Positions 15,905 to 25,600 are shown, counted from the stretch's first letter. The stretch is 45,658 nucleotides of DNA from Treponema sp. (GCA_016293915.1 JAEDCY010000020.1:1-45658); one strand, 5' to 3'. Program-made: numbers and translations. Notes: generated by a model from the letters alone, not told the origin.

Positions 15905-16152
15905 TCCTGGATTTTGAAGATAGCTTGCCAGATTTTATCAATAAAATAATAAGAAGATTGATCGAAAGCCCCTGGTCCAACCAACAACTGCGGGCAAACT
16001 AATCAGCCTATTTTTGTCCTTTGAGTTCTGCATTTTTATAACTCAGTATATTTGTTGATGAACCATAAAGCGGCATTTTCTAAGACCTCCGTCATTAAGG
16101 GATGGGCGGGGCGAGATAAAATCGAAAATTGCGTTAGCAATTTTACATCCTA
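15905..16152. other. Intergenic stretch without a recognised gene
   Basis: No convincing gene. A perfect hairpin lies at 16125-16144 (AAAATTGC, GTTA loop, GCAATTTT), and a weaker one (GAGTT/AACTC) lies near 16022-16045. It joins the structured repeat at 16154. Confidence 0.5.
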
Positions 16153-16153
16153 T

Positions 16154-16236
16154 GGGGTCTTAGGGGCAAAGCCCCTAGGAGAAGGGGTAGCGTAAGACCG
16201 CTTGCGGGCTGGAGCGAGGGGGAGACTTCCCCCTCC
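16154..16236 (+). repeat. G-rich multi-hairpin repeat (family B), copy 1
   Basis: Ordered hairpins are visible. GGTCTTA pairs with TAAGACC around TAGGGGC-AAA-GCCCCTA; then CCGC-TT-GCGG; then GGGGGA-GAC-TTCCCCC. The last hairpin with its GAGCGA prefix is identical over 22 bases, in opposite orientation, to the copy at 33084-33161. Confidence 0.75.
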
Positions 16237-16256
16237 TGTGCCTTCTGTATCTTCTA

Positions 16257-16285
16257 TTGAATAAACTTCCATTTTCTGCTATTAT
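16257..16285 (+). promoter_or_regulatory. rplY promoter
   Basis: TTGAAT (16257-16262), a 17-base spacer and TATTAT (16280-16285). The 5' leader is about 33 bases and includes an AAGGAG site. Confidence 0.65.
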
Positions 16286-16323
16286 ACTCAAACATTTTTA
16301 AGGATATAAGGAGCTTTAAGAAA

Positions 16324-16878
16324 ATGAGTAAGCAGACACTCGAAGCAAAACTTCGTACAGCTACTGGTAAAACAGCTGCTAAAAATCTTCGCAAAGAAGG
16401 ACGTATCCCTGCCGTTGTTTACAATTCAAAGGGCGAGGCTACATCTATTGAAGTTGGCGAAGTAGAATTCAACAAGATCTGGAGAACAATCACTCCAACA
16501 ACTTCTATCACACTTAAGGTAGATGGAAAAGAATCTCTCGCTTTGATCAAGGACGTTGAATACAACATCCGCAACGACAAAGTTCTTCATGCAGATTTCT
16601 TTGCACCAGATGCAGACGAAAAACTCGTTATGAAAATCAAGGTTCACTACACAGGAACTCCAGCCGGTGTTCTTAAGGGTGGTTTCAAGAAAGAACGCAA
16701 TAACGAAATCAAAATCAAGGCTTCTATTGCAGACCTCCCAGAGACAATCACTGCTGATATTTCTGGAATCAACGTTAGTGAAGCTCTCCGCGTAAAGGAT
16801 CTTAAGCTTGACAGCAAGGTTGAAGTTCTTACAAGCGCAGAACTCCCACTCGTTACTGTATCACCTGCTCGTGGATAG
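16324..16878 (+). CDS. rplY: 50S ribosomal protein L25 (Ctc/TL5 type)
   Basis: This is a 5S-rRNA-binding ribosomal protein with the longer two-domain Ctc/TL5 form (184 residues). The N-terminal domain has LRTATGKTAAKNLRKEGRIP and AVVYNSKGEATSIEV. The C-terminal domain has VHYTGTPAGVLKGGFKKER and the acidic ADLPETITADISG. AAGGAG precedes the ATG. A terminator that overlaps the tilS start follows it. Confidence 0.95.
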   Translation: MSKQTLEAKLRTATGKTAAKNLRKEGRIPAVVYNSKGEATSIEVGEVEFNKIWRTITPTTSITLKVDGKESLALIKDVEYNIRNDKVLHADFFAPDADEKLVMKIKVHYTGTPAGVLKGGFKKERNNEIKIKASIADLPETITADISGINVSEALRVKDLKLDSKVEVLTSAELPLVTVSPARG

Positions 16879-16927
16879 TTCTGACTAGACCGGCACTCGC
16901 TAAATAGCGTTTTTTGGTGTATAATAA

Positions 16928-16962
16928 AGGCTGTTCCACATTTTGTGGAGCGGCCTTTTTTT
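16928..16962 (+). terminator. Terminator overlapping the tilS translation start
   Basis: AGGCTGTTCCACA pairs with TGTGGAGCGGCCT (two G-T pairs) around a TTT loop, then a seven-T run ends one base before the tilS ATG. The only plausible ribosome site for tilS, GGAG at 16947-16950, is inside the right arm. Confidence 0.88.
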
Positions 16963-18369
16963 ATGTGTAAATTTGAAGAAAAAGTAAAAGCTAAACTTGA
17001 TGAGATTTTTGGAGATATTGCGTCTCACAATCCGGCCCCCCGTGTCGGCCTTGCTGTTTCCGGCGGTGCAGATTCAGTTTCTCTTTTGCTTGCTTTATCC
17101 GAGATTTTTAATTCAATTTTTGTAATAACTATAAATCATAATATCAGGCCAAAAGAAGAAAGCCAGGGTGATTCAGACTTTGTAATCGAGCTTTGCGAAG
17201 AATTAAAGCGACTCGGTCACGAAATCACCTGCGAACTTGTAGAACTTGAGCGTGGGGAAGTTGAAAAAGAAGCTCAACGGCGCGGCGGAGGAACTGAGGA
17301 AGCTGCCCGTTATTTACGCTATCAGGCTTTTAAGAAATTTGCTGCGGCTCATAATCTGGATCTTCTTTGCCTGGCCCATAATCAAAATGACCAGCTTGAA
17401 ACTCTCCTCATGCGATTTTTACAGGGAAGTCCGACTGAAGCGGCGGCAGGTATAAAAGAGAGCCGTCTGCTGGAGTCTGGTAAATGCCTTTTAGCAAGAC
17501 CTCTTATAGAAATAACTCGGGCAGAAATCGAAAACTACGTAACTGGCCGCGGTTTTACCTGGCGGACTGATAAAACAAATCTTGAAACAGATTATTTTCG
17601 CAATAAAATCAGATTAAAACTCCTTCCTTTTCTGGATGAATCTTTTCCAGGCTGGCAGAAAGCGGTACTCTCTGGTGCAGAAAGAGCTGCAGAAGATGGG
17701 GTTTTTATCAAATCTGTTGTGGAAGAAGTATCCGTAAATAAAACTTCAGATGGTGGTGAAGAAATCTCTCTGGCTGATTTTATTTCTCTTCCTCCTGCAA
17801 TTCAGCGGCGGGTTCTTCTTTCTGCCTGCAATCAGGCGGGGGAAAACGCACGTATTCCATCTGTGTTTATAAAAGAAGTGATAGAACTTGCGGTGTGTAA
17901 AAAAGACTTTAGCAAACATTTTGCCGGTATAGATATTATTCTTAAAAAAGAGCATCTTTTTGTTAAAAAACATGTAGAAAACAATACTGATTTCGTTTTT
18001 TCTGATATAATAGAAGATACTGGAAGGTTTTCGTTTCCTTTTGGAAGTTTAACTGTTTTTGATTATAAAGAAGAAAATGGAAAAAAAACAGTTTCTGTAA
18101 GCGCCGGAGATTTCTGCGAATATGGAGATGTCGGAGTTGTAGAAAATGTTTCTCTTCCATTTTGTGTCAGGAATGTCAGACTTGGAGATTGTCTGCTGTG
18201 TGCAGATGGCTCCGAAAAAAAAGTTTCTGATATTTTCTCCGACTGGCATGTGGAAGCTGAAAAAAAGTCTCTCATACCGGTTATTCAGTTGCTGAATGAA
18301 AAATCCCAGAGAATAAAAGCTCTGCTTGGTGGATTTTTAGGATATAAGGATTGGATTGTAAAGTTATGA
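16963..18369 (+). CDS. tilS: tRNA(Ile)-lysidine synthetase
   Basis: This enzyme converts C34 of the CAU-anticodon tRNA-Ile to lysidine with ATP and lysine, which is essential for AUA decoding. The PP-loop motif SGGADS is at residues 33-38, followed by ITINHNIRP, CLAHNQNDQLETLLMRF and ARPLIEITRAEIENY. The length (about 468 residues) fits the long form with C-terminal domains. I start at the ATG 16963 (MCKFEEK); an in-frame GTG at 16945 would translate terminator sequence. The stop overlaps the next gene's start (ATGA). Confidence 0.92.
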   Translation: MCKFEEKVKAKLDEIFGDIASHNPAPRVGLAVSGGADSVSLLLALSEIFNSIFVITINHNIRPKEESQGDSDFVIELCEELKRLGHEITCELVELERGEVEKEAQRRGGGTEEAARYLRYQAFKKFAAAHNLDLLCLAHNQNDQLETLLMRFLQGSPTEAAAGIKESRLLESGKCLLARPLIEITRAEIENYVTGRGFTWRTDKTNLETDYFRNKIRLKLLPFLDESFPGWQKAVLSGAERAAEDGVFIKSVVEEVSVNKTSDGGEEISLADFISLPPAIQRRVLLSACNQAGENARIPSVFIKEVIELAVCKKDFSKHFAGIDIILKKEHLFVKKHVENNTDFVFSDIIEDTGRFSFPFGSLTVFDYKEENGKKTVSVSAGDFCEYGDVGVVENVSLPFCVRNVRLGDCLLCADGSEKKVSDIFSDWHVEAEKKSLIPVIQLLNEKSQRIKALLGGFLGYKDWIVKL

Positions 18370-20471
18370 AAAAGTTTGCTCTTATCTTTCTTTTGTCGAT
18401 TGGAATTTCTTTTGCTGTTTGTGCGCAGAATTCTGCTGGAACTGCAAATAAAAATACTGCCCTGCGTTGTCTTAAGCTTGCAGAAAATTGTCTTGTTGCT
18501 GACGACTGGCAGAATGCCCTGAATCAGACGGAACTTGGACTTTCTTATGATGATTCAATTTCTGATTTATACTATATAAAAGCGGCTGCTTCTTTGAACC
18601 TTGGAGCTACTAAAGCAGAAGCACTTCGGCTTTTGTCATCTGCCTTTGAACGGGCAAGCTGGGCAGGGTATACAAAAAATGGTGCCCGTATTTTCCTGGC
18701 AGACCTTCTTTCTGATACTGGTTTTTACGAAGAATCTCTTTCTACTCTTGATAGAGAACCCTTGATTTATTCTGCAGATGCAGAGTTTATCCGTGTAAAA
18801 AATTATTACAGAATGGGTACCGAAGAATCGCTGAATCGAGCACGTCAGCGTCTTAACAGCGACCGCCGTGTTTATCCTTCAGATCAGCGATTTCCAGAAA
18901 TCTTTTTTATGTTTGAATCACTTTTTATGAGTGAAGCAGAACGTAATGGTATTTCTTATGAGGTTCCTCAGATTGTAAGTAATATTGCAGATTCTTATAT
19001 TGCAAAGCTTCCGGATTATTCAGATAAAAATCCAGAAATGGAGCTTATGGCAACTTCCTTTGCAAAAGATGAAGATAAACTCCGTCTCATAAAAGCAATA
19101 GACGCAAAGAATACAAATCTGAGTACTTTACTTGCTGTTTCAGCTCTTCGCGCCGGCATTTATACTGATGCAGAGGCTTTTGATATGTTCTTTGGTGCTT
19201 CAGAGGGCGAATTACCTCTGGATCTTCTGGAAAACTTTATTGCTCTTTTACGAGATCCTGAAGTAATTGAACAAGCTGCAAAAACTCTGGCAGATTTTAC
19301 CGGAACTATCTACATCGACGATAACATGGATTTGCAGTATGAGTTTAATGTGCAGTATGAAAAGGGCCGGCCTCTTTATATCAAATATGACAGCAATAAT
19401 GATGGAGAAATCGATCTTTATTCTTCCTGCGATTTTGGTGCTCCGGTTTTTGTTTATTTCAATTCAAACAGAATTCAGTTCTTCTATGATACCTTCCCAA
19501 GAATTTCAAAGGTTTCATATACAGACACAAAACTTTTGTTCAACTTCCTCCATGATGATTTTATTTTCTCTCCTTTTGATTTTGTAACCGACAATGTTTT
19601 TACCCGAACTGGTGCAAGTTTTTATATTCCTTATATTTCAACTGATATTTCAATTCCGCTCCCGCAGGAACTTATTGAAAAAGCTTCAAGTTTTGAACTT
19701 CCTATAACTGAGCGTGATGATGCCCGTATTGTTTACACACTTTCTGGTGGAAACATTGTATTTGCAGAATTTTATGAAGCTAACAGACGCTATGCATATT
19801 GTGATTTCACTAAAGAGTCTACAATTGTCCGTTTTGTAGATTATGATAATGATGATTCTTTTGAAACTACAGAACTCTATGCCGAGATTCCGTTTGGTCA
19901 GGACGGACTTAAAACTGAAGAAAACGAGCGGATTATTTCCAGTGTCTTTAATTTTATCGATGGTCATGAAAATATTTATCTGAGAAAAATTCAGGTAGAC
20001 AGCAATGCAAATACTTTCAGCGAATTCAGCGAGGAATATCTGGAATACGGCGGAAAGGTTACTGTCTGGGATAATGATGATAATGGACTTCCTGATTGTC
20101 AGTATATCCGTTATCCACAGAAAGAAGGGGAGCCTCTTCTTGAAGAAACTCTTTATTTTGATTCAAACGGACTTCAAATTTTATCACTTACTACAGCTGA
20201 CAGTGTTCCTGTAAAAATGAATGCTTCTGGTACTGAGGTTCTGGTTTATGCTGGAGAAGCTTCTGGTCTATACTGGATTGAAGAGAAGGGAACTTCTGAA
20301 GCCGAGGCTGCTGTTCTAAAATATGTAGCACATGGTATTGAACAGGGAGCAATTGATTTGTTTGATTTTGAAGATTATAGAATTTCTGTAATAAAAGTTG
20401 GACAGAATTATTATTGCAAAACTGTTCCTGCAACAGTGCTTTCACTTGAAGAAAATGGAGCTTCTGAATAA
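18366..20471 (+). CDS. Exported TPR-like protein with EF-hand-like acidic repeats
   Basis: The product has about 701 residues from the ATG at 18366 that overlaps the tilS stop. A signal peptide ends near AVCAQ. Residues 25-270 are helical with TPR character (ALNQTELGLSYDDSISDLYYIKAA, DTGFYEESLSTLD). The rest is beta-rich and carries at least three DxDxDG-like loops: YDSNNDGEIDLY, VDYDNDDSFETTELY and WDNDDNGLPDCQY. These resemble calcium-binding loops in dockerin or EF-hand repeats, here spaced in a beta-repeat. I do not recognise the family. It is followed after 2 bases by the HtrA-like gene, so an envelope role is likely. Confidence 0.7.
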   Translation: MKKFALIFLLSIGISFAVCAQNSAGTANKNTALRCLKLAENCLVADDWQNALNQTELGLSYDDSISDLYYIKAAASLNLGATKAEALRLLSSAFERASWAGYTKNGARIFLADLLSDTGFYEESLSTLDREPLIYSADAEFIRVKNYYRMGTEESLNRARQRLNSDRRVYPSDQRFPEIFFMFESLFMSEAERNGISYEVPQIVSNIADSYIAKLPDYSDKNPEMELMATSFAKDEDKLRLIKAIDAKNTNLSTLLAVSALRAGIYTDAEAFDMFFGASEGELPLDLLENFIALLRDPEVIEQAAKTLADFTGTIYIDDNMDLQYEFNVQYEKGRPLYIKYDSNNDGEIDLYSSCDFGAPVFVYFNSNRIQFFYDTFPRISKVSYTDTKLLFNFLHDDFIFSPFDFVTDNVFTRTGASFYIPYISTDISIPLPQELIEKASSFELPITERDDARIVYTLSGGNIVFAEFYEANRRYAYCDFTKESTIVRFVDYDNDDSFETTELYAEIPFGQDGLKTEENERIISSVFNFIDGHENIYLRKIQVDSNANTFSEFSEEYLEYGGKVTVWDNDDNGLPDCQYIRYPQKEGEPLLEETLYFDSNGLQILSLTTADSVPVKMNASGTEVLVYAGEASGLYWIEEKGTSEAEAAVLKYVAHGIEQGAIDLFDFEDYRISVIKVGQNYYCKTVPATVLSLEENGASE

Positions 20472-20473
20472 TT

Positions 20474-22099
20474 ATGTATAAAATTTCAAAATCATTTTTT
20501 TTGTATGTGCTTACAGCTTCTTTATTATTTATTTCCTGTAAATCATTAAAGCCTCCAAAAACTGTACCGGCACCATTGAATTATACAGATAATGATATTG
20601 TTAAAATCGAGATAGATAGAATTAATAAATTTCTTGAAACGGAACCTGTGAGAGCCCTATGGAGGGCCTACCTTTTGGGAAACGAAGAGATTGTAGAAAA
20701 ATGCCGCAAAGCTGTAGAACTTCGTCTGGAAGTTTCTCTCGAAGAAAGAGAATATCTTGATACCAGAAAATATTATAAATCTCTTATGTCTGCTTTTCCA
20801 GGCTGGAAACATGAAAAATATTCTTTACAGCAGATAGAAGAAATGGCAGCCAGGGATGTTCCGGCTCTTTCTGGTACAAACAAAAAAGCACCTGCAAAGA
20901 TTGCAGATTGTATGCAGGCTACTGTAACAATCTGGGTAGATCGTGGAATTAAAGTTCAGGCAGGGGCGGGTTATGCTGATATAATTATTGGGTCTGGATT
21001 TTTTATTGACGAGCGTGGTTACATCGTAACTAATCATCATGTAATTGAATCAATGGTAGATCCAAAATATGAAGGCTATTCTCGTCTTTATATAAAACTG
21101 CTTAATGATTCTGTAACAAAAATTCCGGCAAGGGTTGTAGGTTATGATCCTGTAATGGACCTTGCCCTCTTAAAAGTTGAAATTGTTCCTGATTTTGTTT
21201 TTAATCTTGGTGGCAGCCGCGACCTTGAAACTGGCGATAAGATTTCTGCTATTGGTACTCCAATAGGTCTTGAAGGAACTCTTACTTCCGGAATTATTTC
21301 TTCTACAGATCGAAAGCTTATGCCGCTTGGAAGTGTTTTCCAGATTGATGCGGCCGTAAACTCAGGAAACTCTGGTGGTCCTCTTATAGATTCAAAACTT
21401 AAAGTGCAGGCAGTTGTATTTGCTGGAATGCTCCAGTATCAGGGCTTGAATTTTGCAATTCCGGTTGAATATCTTAAACAAGAATTAAACTTTCTTTATA
21501 AACGTGAAGAGGTAAGACATCCATGGTTAGGCTGTTATGGACATACTAAGAGAGAGGCTTCTAAAAAGACTGGACTTGAAGTTCAGTATGTTATACCGGG
21601 TGGCTCTGCTTTTATGTCTGGTATCAGACCAGATGATATAATAATTCAGATAGACGGAAAAGATATTACTTCAATTGATGACTTTAATTACTTTATGATG
21701 GGCTGTGAAACAGAAACTATTTTACAGTGCAAATATCTGAATTCAGAAAAGAAGGAATGTTCCTGCCTTGTTTATCTTGATGTCAGACCAAAAAGTCCGG
21801 GACTTACAATTTTCCAGAGTGATTTGATGACAGATTCCTTTGTTCCGCTTTTTGGAATGAAACTTGTTTCTTCATCGACAATTAACCGAAATTTGTATAC
21901 AATAGAAAAAGTTATTAGCGGTACCGTAGCAGATAATATGCATTTTTCACCTAACGATTCTGTTACAGTTCGTGATATGGTAATTGATGAGAAAAACGAA
22001 TATATTTCAGTTCTTCTCTACACTAAACGGAAGAAAAAAGCATTCCTTGATATGTCAATAGGAATCTCTGCCGCTTTTGACAGTCCATATTATTTTTAA
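20474..22099 (+). CDS. HtrA/DegP-like lipoprotein serine protease with PDZ domain
   Basis: This is an S1C serine protease, 541 residues. The N-terminus is a lipoprotein signal with lipobox FISC (Cys22), so it is membrane-anchored in the periplasm. The triad is His189 (VTNHHVIES), Asp229 (PVMDLALLKVE) and Ser300 (NSGNSGGPLI), all intact. A PDZ domain follows at about 350-440 (GGSAFMSGIRPDDIIIQIDG), and the last 100 residues are unassigned. The 130-residue insert before the protease domain is longer than in standard HtrA. It is probably co-transcribed with the TPR gene upstream. Confidence 0.9.
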   Translation: MYKISKSFFLYVLTASLLFISCKSLKPPKTVPAPLNYTDNDIVKIEIDRINKFLETEPVRALWRAYLLGNEEIVEKCRKAVELRLEVSLEEREYLDTRKYYKSLMSAFPGWKHEKYSLQQIEEMAARDVPALSGTNKKAPAKIADCMQATVTIWVDRGIKVQAGAGYADIIIGSGFFIDERGYIVTNHHVIESMVDPKYEGYSRLYIKLLNDSVTKIPARVVGYDPVMDLALLKVEIVPDFVFNLGGSRDLETGDKISAIGTPIGLEGTLTSGIISSTDRKLMPLGSVFQIDAAVNSGNSGGPLIDSKLKVQAVVFAGMLQYQGLNFAIPVEYLKQELNFLYKREEVRHPWLGCYGHTKREASKKTGLEVQYVIPGGSAFMSGIRPDDIIIQIDGKDITSIDDFNYFMMGCETETILQCKYLNSEKKECSCLVYLDVRPKSPGLTIFQSDLMTDSFVPLFGMKLVSSSTINRNLYTIEKVISGTVADNMHFSPNDSVTVRDMVIDEKNEYISVLLYTKRKKKAFLDMSIGISAAFDSPYYF

Positions 22100-22131
22100 A
22101 TCTGATTTATTTTTTGGGAGAATGAACAAAC

Positions 22132-23937
22132 ATGACAGAAATGAAATTTAAGCGCAATTTTTGTATTGTTGCTCACATAGACCACGGAAAATCAACCCTT
22201 TCTGACCGCCTGATTCAAAAGGCAAAAATTATCGATGATCGCAAAATGATGAATCAGATTCTCGATAACATGGATATTGAACGAGAACGTGGAATTACAA
22301 TAAAAAGCCAGGCAGTAACAATCCCTTATCATGCAAAAGATGGTAATGATTATGAATTGAACTTTGTTGATACTCCGGGTCACGTTGACTTTTCTTATGA
22401 AGTATCACGTGCCATTGCTTCCTGTGAGGGTGCTCTTCTTTTGATTGATGCAACACAGGGAGTTGAAAGCCAGACTGTTTCGAATATGTACATGGCTCTT
22501 GAACATGACCTTACTATGGTTCCTGTAATCAATAAAATCGACCTTGCTTCTGCTGATATAGAATCATGCAAGCATCAGATTGATAACGAACTTGGACTTG
22601 ATTCTGCGGACGCTATGTGTGTTTCTGCAAAAACAGGTGAAGGAATAGATGAACTTCTTGAAGCTATCGTAACAAAGTTTCCGGCACCTACAGGAAATCC
22701 TGACGGTAAGCTTGCTGCTTTGATTTTTGACTGTCATTATGATGTATACCGAGGAGTTGTTGTTCACGTCCGTGTAATGGAAGGCCGACTTAAGACAGGC
22801 GACCTTATTAAGATGATGAGTACTAATACTCAGTACAAAGTAGAGCAGTGTGGTATATTTAAAATCAATTATGAAGAAACCGGTGTACTCGAAGCGGGTG
22901 ATGTAGGTTATATTATTTCTGGTCTTAAAACTGTAAGTGATGTAAAGGTTGGTGATACAATTACTTCTGTGGAAGGCGGAGTAGAAGAACCTCTTCCTGG
23001 TTTTAAGGAAGTAAAGCCTGTTGTTTATTCTTCAATTTATCCTATGGATTCAAATGATTATGAAGAACTCAAAGACAGTATGGAAAAACTTAAGCTAAAC
23101 GATGCCAGTCTTGTTTATGAAAAAGATAATTCGTTAGCTTTAGGTAACGGTTTCCGCTGTGGCTTCTTAGGTCTTCTTCATCTCGAAATTATTCAGGAGC
23201 GTCTTGAACGTGATTTTGATCAGGCGGTAATCTTTACAGCACCAAGCGTACGTTATCTGCTTCATCTGCAGAACGGCGAAGATATGTATATTGATAATCC
23301 TTCGGAATATCCTCAGGGCCGAATTAAGGATGCTGAAGAGCCTTATATCAAAGCTTCTATTATTACTCCTGCCGAGTTCCTTGGTTCAATCATGGCACTT
23401 TGTACAGAAAAACGCGGTGTTCAGACTAACATGCAGTACCTTGATACAAAGCGTGTAGAGCTGACTTATGAAATGCCGCTTGCTGAAGTTCTTTTTGATT
23501 TTTACGACCGTCTTAAGAGTTACAGCCGTGGTTACGCTTCTTTTGATTATGAAATTACCGGTTACAGACCAACCAGACTTGTAAAAGTTGATATTCTTTT
23601 AAACGGAAAAATGGTAGATGCTCTGTCACTTTTGACTTACGAAGATAATGCAGTGCCTCGTTCAAGAAAGGTGTGCGAACGTCTTAAGAATGAGATTTCC
23701 CGCCAGCAGTTTAAGGTTGCCATTCAGGGAGCAATCGGTGGACAGATTATTGCCCGCGAAACTGTAAACCCTGTACGTAAGGACGTTCTTGCCAAGTGTT
23801 ACGGTGGTGATATTACCCGTAAACGTAAGCTTTTGGAAAAGCAGAAGGAAGGTAAGAAGCGTATGAAGATGATCGGCGATGTTGAACTTCCTCAGAGCGC
23901 CTTCCTGGCTGTTCTTAAAGAGAATGATGATCAGTAA
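22132..23937 (+). CDS. lepA: Elongation factor 4 (LepA)
   Basis: This is a ribosome-associated translational GTPase. It has 601 residues, the usual length. G1 is AHIDHGKST, G3 is DTPGHVDFSYE, G4 is NKIDL and G5 is SAKTG. The LepA-specific C-terminus (GKMVDALSLLTYEDNA, then AIGGQIIARETVNP and KRKLLEKQKEGKKRMK) is complete. A GGGAG site lies before the ATG. Confidence 0.96.
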   Translation: MTEMKFKRNFCIVAHIDHGKSTLSDRLIQKAKIIDDRKMMNQILDNMDIERERGITIKSQAVTIPYHAKDGNDYELNFVDTPGHVDFSYEVSRAIASCEGALLLIDATQGVESQTVSNMYMALEHDLTMVPVINKIDLASADIESCKHQIDNELGLDSADAMCVSAKTGEGIDELLEAIVTKFPAPTGNPDGKLAALIFDCHYDVYRGVVVHVRVMEGRLKTGDLIKMMSTNTQYKVEQCGIFKINYEETGVLEAGDVGYIISGLKTVSDVKVGDTITSVEGGVEEPLPGFKEVKPVVYSSIYPMDSNDYEELKDSMEKLKLNDASLVYEKDNSLALGNGFRCGFLGLLHLEIIQERLERDFDQAVIFTAPSVRYLLHLQNGEDMYIDNPSEYPQGRIKDAEEPYIKASIITPAEFLGSIMALCTEKRGVQTNMQYLDTKRVELTYEMPLAEVLFDFYDRLKSYSRGYASFDYEITGYRPTRLVKVDILLNGKMVDALSLLTYEDNAVPRSRKVCERLKNEISRQQFKVAIQGAIGGQIIARETVNPVRKDVLAKCYGGDITRKRKLLEKQKEGKKRMKMIGDVELPQSAFLAVLKENDDQ

Positions 23938-23947
23938 TTTTTTATGT

Positions 23948-25597
23948 TTACAGAATTTTCAGGAAGAAATCAATTTCTGTTCTGATTCTATTTAAGAAAG
24001 ACTGGCTGCTGGAAAACTGACAGCCGTCTGCAAAGTGAAGATATAGATATTCGCGTGGGGCTGCAAGCTTTTCAATTTCAGAAAGCAGTTCATTGCCTTT
24101 GAGTCCTGTTTTGCCGGTGAGTAGGTTTCGGAGTTCTTCAAGGGCACCGCGCTCACCTGTAAGAAAGTCACTGATTTCTTTTTCAAAAGAATTACTATTG
24201 TCTTCTGCTTCTTTTACTTCGACGTCATTACAATGAGTGTCAGTGACCAAACTATCAATATTTACCTTTGGCAATCCTAAATCAATTCCACTTTCACCGG
24301 CATCAAAAAGATTTTTTGTTCCCGAAAAATAACTTTGAAACATTCCTGCATAGCTTTTGAGAGTTGGTGTTGTAATAACCAAGTGTCCCTTCTTTCCAGA
24401 GATTTTTTCTGTTCCAAGACCATAGGCTGCGGCGTAGTTTTCTGGCGGCGCGATGCGGTTGGCCTGGATAAGGCGCAGAATATGAGCCAGAGCACCTTTT
24501 GTATGTGTGAGGCCGATGCTGTATGAAAAATCAAGCCCTGCAACGTAAACCGGAATATCTTCATTTTTTCGGAATTTAAGTGCGTAATAAACTGCGGTCA
24601 GTCCAACTGAACCAAATGGCAGGTTTGCAGGAGGCATAAAGGCTTTTTGCTTTAAAGAATTAAAAAAACTGCCTTCAGCATATTCAGTAAAAAAGAAAGA
24701 TGTATTTTCAACCCCTGCTTTATGAACAAGATTTGGGAGGGATGAAAGGCCCGCAAAAATTCTGGTTTTGTCAGAAGCTTTAAGTGTTCCGATAAAGGCT
24801 TTCATAATTACAGACTGAGCTTCTTCTATAAATACGCCGTCTGGCCTTATTCCGTTTTTCAAAAGCGGCTGAAGGGCAGTATCGGCGCAAAGGATGTAAA
24901 ACGGAAGTTTACCATTGTAAGGAGAGTAACGGCTAAGCAATCTGTTAATTAAGTCCTGTGTGCTTTCTCCTGCTCCGAATACAATAATCGGTTTATCAAT
25001 ATTTCCAAAAAAATCAGTAACAGGTTTTGTTTTTGTCAGATAATGTAGATTTTCAAAAAGATTTTTGGAATATCTGCGGCCAAATTTTGTGAGAGTAATT
25101 CGATTTTTCCAGAAAGTCATTAAGGATTCTGAACAGGCAGAAAAAAGTCTATTGTAAAAATCATAATTAAACTGAATGCCTGCAGAAAAGTCGAGCCTTA
25201 TTACACGCTTATATAATCCGCATTTTGCAAGATTGTATATTTCTATTGGAAGTTCAGAAAGTTTCTCCGGCGGGATTTTAAGAACTCTGCCATCAGTCGT
25301 TTTAAGACATCCTTCTGTTTCTGAAAAATCATAAAGAGTCTGTTCTGCTTCACAAAGAATTGCAAGACAGTTTTCCGGAAGCTTTTGTAAAAGTTCTGCC
25401 AATCCATAACCAAGCAGGGGAGAGCAGCAAAGAATTATTGTGCCTGGAAGAAGCTGAAGCTTTTCTACCAGTGTGATTATATTTTTACCGGGGTTGTATT
25501 TTGAATAGAGAATGTGTTCTTTGTATGAAACAGAAAAGCCCTGAGACGTCTCAATTTTTTGAACGGCACAGGGCTTTTGATTAATTATTTCTTCCAA
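23948..25597 (-). CDS. DUF115 / Maf-type motility-associated glycosyltransferase-like protein, copy 2
   Basis: This is a 549-residue paralogue of the 5824 protein. The core reads PIIVFGAGESTQDLINRLL, FYILCADTALQPLLKNGIRPD and VYVAGLDFSYSIGLTHTKG. The start is TTG at 25597, only 3 bases after the stop of the PpiC-type gene; the next Met is over 150 residues in. Flagellin modification is the known role of related proteins and is inferred here. The gene is convergent with lepA with an 10-base gap and no obvious terminator. Confidence 0.78.
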   Translation of the reverse strand: MEEIINQKPCAVQKIETSQGFSVSYKEHILYSKYNPGKNIITLVEKLQLLPGTIILCCSPLLGYGLAELLQKLPENCLAILCEAEQTLYDFSETEGCLKTTDGRVLKIPPEKLSELPIEIYNLAKCGLYKRVIRLDFSAGIQFNYDFYNRLFSACSESLMTFWKNRITLTKFGRRYSKNLFENLHYLTKTKPVTDFFGNIDKPIIVFGAGESTQDLINRLLSRYSPYNGKLPFYILCADTALQPLLKNGIRPDGVFIEEAQSVIMKAFIGTLKASDKTRIFAGLSSLPNLVHKAGVENTSFFFTEYAEGSFFNSLKQKAFMPPANLPFGSVGLTAVYYALKFRKNEDIPVYVAGLDFSYSIGLTHTKGALAHILRLIQANRIAPPENYAAAYGLGTEKISGKKGHLVITTPTLKSYAGMFQSYFSGTKNLFDAGESGIDLGLPKVNIDSLVTDTHCNDVEVKEAEDNSNSFEKEISDFLTGERGALEELRNLLTGKTGLKGNELLSEIEKLAAPREYLYLHFADGCQFSSSQSFLNRIRTEIDFFLKIL

Positions 25598-25600
25598 TGA

